Assembly: GCA_946479825.1 (NCBI GenBank)
Contig: CAMLHU010000139.1
Location: 1 to 6,115 of the forward strand
DNA length: 6,115 nt
Origin: an uncultured Gemmatimonadota bacterium
GTDB taxonomy: Bacteria > Gemmatimonadota > Gemmatimonadetes > Gemmatimonadales > GWC2-71-9
Direction: 5' to 3'
The position numbers and the translations under genes are program-made. Positions 4,321 to 6,115 of the stretch are shown here, in pieces (position 1 is the first letter of the stretch; each line of letters opens with the position of its first letter). Below the pieces are notes generated by a model that saw only the letters and a list, made by a program, of their open reading frames with translations, was not told the DNA's origin and ran no database searches.

Positions 4321-5577
4321 ATGCGCCATTCCGCAGTCCTCACGCTCCTCGCCAGTCTGATCGCGGCGCCGCTCGCCGCGCAATCGAAGTACCTCTTTGC
4401 CTGGACCGGCGACAGCGCCCGCCAGGTGAGCGACTTCCTGGCCGTGATCGACGCCGACCCGGCGTCGGCGACGTACGGGCACGTGCTCTCGAGCGTCGCG
4501 GTCGGCGCCACGGCCGACCTCCCGCATCACACCGAGTACGCCTTCCCGGCCGACACGATGCTGCTCGCCAACGGTTGGGCGTCGGGACGCACCTTCCTCT
4601 TCGACCTCCGGCACCCGACCGCCCCCCGGGTGGCGACCAGCTTCACGACGGTGGGCGGATATTCCTTCCCGCACTCCTTTGCCCGGCTGCCGAACGGCCA
4701 CCTGATCGGCACCTTCCAGGGCCAGGGCGGCGCGTACGGCGCGCCCGGCGGCCTGGTCGAGCTCGACGAGACCGGACGCGTGATCCGCACCGCGAGCGCC
4801 GTCGCGCCCGGGATCGCGGACACGCTGGCCTGGCCCTACTCGCTCGCCCTCGACCCGGCGCACGACCGCGCGGTGGTCACGGTCTCCACGATGCCGCTCC
4901 CTGCGTGGCTCACGCCCCCCGCCGGCTCGTGGACCAAGGCCCGGGCCGATGGCGTCGCCACCGCCGCGGTGCAGGTCTGGCGGATCTCCGACCTGCACCT
5001 GCTCGCCACGGTGCCGCTCCCCGGCCGGTCCGCGGCGGACACCGGCGGCTCGGGCCCGCAATTCTACCCCGCGGAGCCGATGCTGCTCCCGGACGGATCG
5101 TTCTACGTGAACACGTTCAGTTGCGGCCTGTATCACCTGACCGGGGTGGACGGCGCGGCGCCGGCGGCCCGGCTGGTCCACGTCTTCCCGACCGCACCGA
5201 AGACCTCCTGCGCGGTCCCGGCGATCGTCGGCCACTACTGGATCCAGACCGTCCCGTCGCTGCCGGGGCTGATCGCGCTCGACCTGAGCGACCCCGCCGA
5301 CCCGATCGAGGTCTCGCGCCTGACGTTCGACCTGCCCGGCTCACACCCGCACTGGATGGCCGCCGACCCGGCGGGACACCGCGTCGTCGTCACCTTCCTC
5401 AACAACAGCCAGGTCGTGGTGGTGAACGTGGACCCGAAGACCGGGTTCCTCTCGGTGGACCGGAATTTCCGCGACGAGCGCACCGGCCGCACCGGCGTGG
5501 ACCTGGGCGGGCGCACCTGGCCGCAGGGAACGATCGCGCGAGCGTACCCGCACGGCACGTTGTTCGGCCCACGATGA
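4321..5577 (+). CDS. Secreted, divergent SBP56 / methanethiol oxidase-family beta-propeller
   Basis: A 418-residue exported protein. Residues 1-21 are a signal peptide ending PLAAQ. Similarity to selenium-binding protein 1 / SBP56 is clear by eye: DFLAVIDADPASATYGHVLS (38-57) matches DYLATVDVDP of SBP56, LPHHTEY (67-73) matches LHHSGW, FPHSFARLPNGHLIG (116-130) matches LHTSHCLASG, and GGLVELDETGRV (143-154) matches the following strand. The C-terminal blade (339-383, GSHPHWMAADPAGHR onward) also aligns. Bacterial SBP56 relatives include copper-dependent methanethiol oxidase. This protein keeps H69, H70 and H118, but lacks the Cys-x-x-Cys after the HH pair and the second His of HTSH (Ala121 here); it adds H342/H344. 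Its activity may therefore differ, or be absent. Two Cys (268, 297) could form a disulfide. An in-frame ATG at 4270 would bury the signal peptide, so 4321 is preferred. The stop overlaps the next gene as ATGA. Confidence 0.82.
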   Translation: MRHSAVLTLLASLIAAPLAAQSKYLFAWTGDSARQVSDFLAVIDADPASATYGHVLSSVAVGATADLPHHTEYAFPADTMLLANGWASGRTFLFDLRHPTAPRVATSFTTVGGYSFPHSFARLPNGHLIGTFQGQGGAYGAPGGLVELDETGRVIRTASAVAPGIADTLAWPYSLALDPAHDRAVVTVSTMPLPAWLTPPAGSWTKARADGVATAAVQVWRISDLHLLATVPLPGRSAADTGGSGPQFYPAEPMLLPDGSFYVNTFSCGLYHLTGVDGAAPAARLVHVFPTAPKTSCAVPAIVGHYWIQTVPSLPGLIALDLSDPADPIEVSRLTFDLPGSHPHWMAADPAGHRVVVTFLNNSQVVVVNVDPKTGFLSVDRNFRDERTGRTGVDLGGRTWPQGTIARAYPHGTLFGPR

Positions 5578-5762
5578 CCGACGGCCCGCCCGCCCCGCTC
5601 GCCGACCTCGAACGGCTGCGCGCCGAGCTCATCCGCGCCGCCATCGCGGCGTACGAGGACGCGGCGATCCGCGGGCTCTGCGACGAGGGGGCGTTCGAGG
5701 CGGCCGTCGACGCGATGCGGCGGTTCGACCTGCGGACGCTCCCTCAGCGCCCCCCGACCTGA
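5574..5762 (+). CDS. Small conserved-looking protein of unknown function (62 residues)
   Basis: ATG 5574 overlaps the stop of the SBP56-like gene as ATGA, so it is probably translated by re-initiation with that gene. The protein has a Pro-rich start (TDGPPAPLADLE, 2-13), then two predicted amphipathic helices: LERLRAELIRAAIAAYEDAA (12-31) and EGAFEAAVDAMRRFDLRTL (38-56), joined by IRGLCDEG with one Cys (36). The AYEDA-x(3)-GLC-x-EG pattern looks like a conserved motif, not random frame coding, but I cannot name the family. It has no signal peptide, so it should stay in the cytosol although its partner gene is exported. Its last 19 bases overlap the end of the opposing cupin gene. Confidence 0.65.
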   Translation: MTDGPPAPLADLERLRAELIRAAIAAYEDAAIRGLCDEGAFEAAVDAMRRFDLRTLPQRPPT

Positions 5763-6115
5763 GCGTGTGCCAGCTCCGCCTCCGCCCGGGTGTGCTGCAC
5801 CGTACCGGCGGGATGCTGCGGCGGCGCGTAGAGGGTCCAGAGCCGGAGCGGCTTGCGCCCCGTGTTCCGGACGTTGTGGCGCGCCCCCGCGGGCACCACG
5901 ATCGCCGAGTCGTCGTCGATCGCGTTGGCGAGCCCGTTCACGACCAGCTCTCCCTTCCCGGACTCGACCCGGAAGAACTGGTCGGTCGCCGGGTGCGCCT
6001 CGTCGCCGATCTCCTCGCCGGGCTCGAGCGTCATCAGCACGAGCTGCAGATGCTCGCCGGTCCAGATCACCCGCCGGAAGTCCCGGTTGTCCTCGGCCGA
6101 GTGCTCGAGGTCGCC
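5744..6115 (-). CDS. Single-domain cupin protein, 5' end cut by the right edge
   Basis: The 123 visible residues run in frame from the right edge (GDLEHSAEDNRDFRRVIWTG first). The GTG at 6070 is internal, since conserved-looking sequence continues upstream; only a few N-terminal codons are probably missing. Numbering from the first visible residue, cupin motif 1 is PGEEIGDEAHPATDQFFRVE (32-51), with E39 and H41 as likely metal ligands and a GKGELVVNG turn (53-61). Motif 2 is VVPAGARHNVRNTG (73-86), with H80. These features fit a small cytosolic cupin with a mononuclear metal site. Substrates in this family vary and cannot be read from sequence; related proteins are annotated only as cupin domain or mannose-6-phosphate-isomerase-like. 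The C-terminal tail (PPQHPAGTVQHTRAEAE) is typical for the group. It converges on, and overlaps by 19 bases, the small gene on the plus strand. Confidence 0.9.
   Translation of the reverse strand, partial: GDLEHSAEDNRDFRRVIWTGEHLQLVLMTLEPGEEIGDEAHPATDQFFRVESGKGELVVNGLANAIDDDSAIVVPAGARHNVRNTGRKPLRLWTLYAPPQHPAGTVQHTRAEAELAHAQVGGR

Noticed and set aside
4230..5762. 510-codon plus-strand frame across the SBP56-like gene
   Set aside because: Arg/Pro/Gly-rich shadow frame. Only its last 63 codons from ATG 5574 have protein-like composition and a coupled start, so only that part is kept.
5744..6070. Complete cupin gene starting at GTG 6070
   Set aside because: Protein-like sequence (HSAEDNRDFRR) continues in frame upstream to the window edge, so GTG 6070 is internal and the gene is partial.

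Overview
The DNA is strongly GC-rich (judged by eye), codes on both strands with very little intergenic space, uses GTG starts often (four of the eight starts visible), and has secreted proteins whose signal peptides end in Ala-x-Ala followed by Gln (LAAQD, LAAQS). This style fits Gemmatimonadota or a similar high-GC soil or sediment bacterium. The assignment is an inference, because no rRNA or marker gene is present.

Layout. (1) Positions 1-2225, minus strand: a three-gene, translationally coupled operon. It starts with a secreted LVIVD-repeat beta-propeller (852-2225), followed by a small secreted protein resembling the C-terminal domain of RskA-type anti-sigma factors (376-855), then the N-terminus of a multicopper oxidase with a Met/His-rich tail (to 379, running off the left edge). 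Both junctions are 4-base GTGA overlaps. (2) Positions 2226-2352: a divergent intergenic region with a good sigma70-like promoter for the minus operon, a 12-bp palindrome in its spacer, and a hairpin just before the plus-strand gene. (3) Positions 2353-4225, plus strand: a tight four-gene cluster of DinB-like three-His protein, orphan Clp N-domain protein, internally deleted SRPBCC protein, and M23/LytM peptidase. (4) Positions 4225-4262: a GGGTCAG tandem repeat. (5) Positions 4321-5762, plus strand: a secreted divergent member of the SBP56/methanethiol oxidase beta-propeller family, coupled by an ATGA overlap to a 62-residue protein of unknown function. (6) Positions 5744-6115, minus strand: a cupin, partial at its 5' end, whose 3' end overlaps that small gene by 19 bases.

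How the genes may work together. The clearest theme is exported, probably metal-linked proteins: a His-rich LVIVD propeller made with a multicopper oxidase that has a Met/His tail, and nearby an SBP56-type propeller (some bacterial members are copper-dependent methanethiol oxidases). A periplasmic copper-redox role for the minus operon is a hypothesis; the sequence does not prove it. The DinB-to-M23 cluster looks like housekeeping or accessory genes sharing a transcript without an obvious common pathway. I see no tRNA, rRNA, CRISPR, transposase or phage genes. No gene-free stretch exceeds 300 bases.
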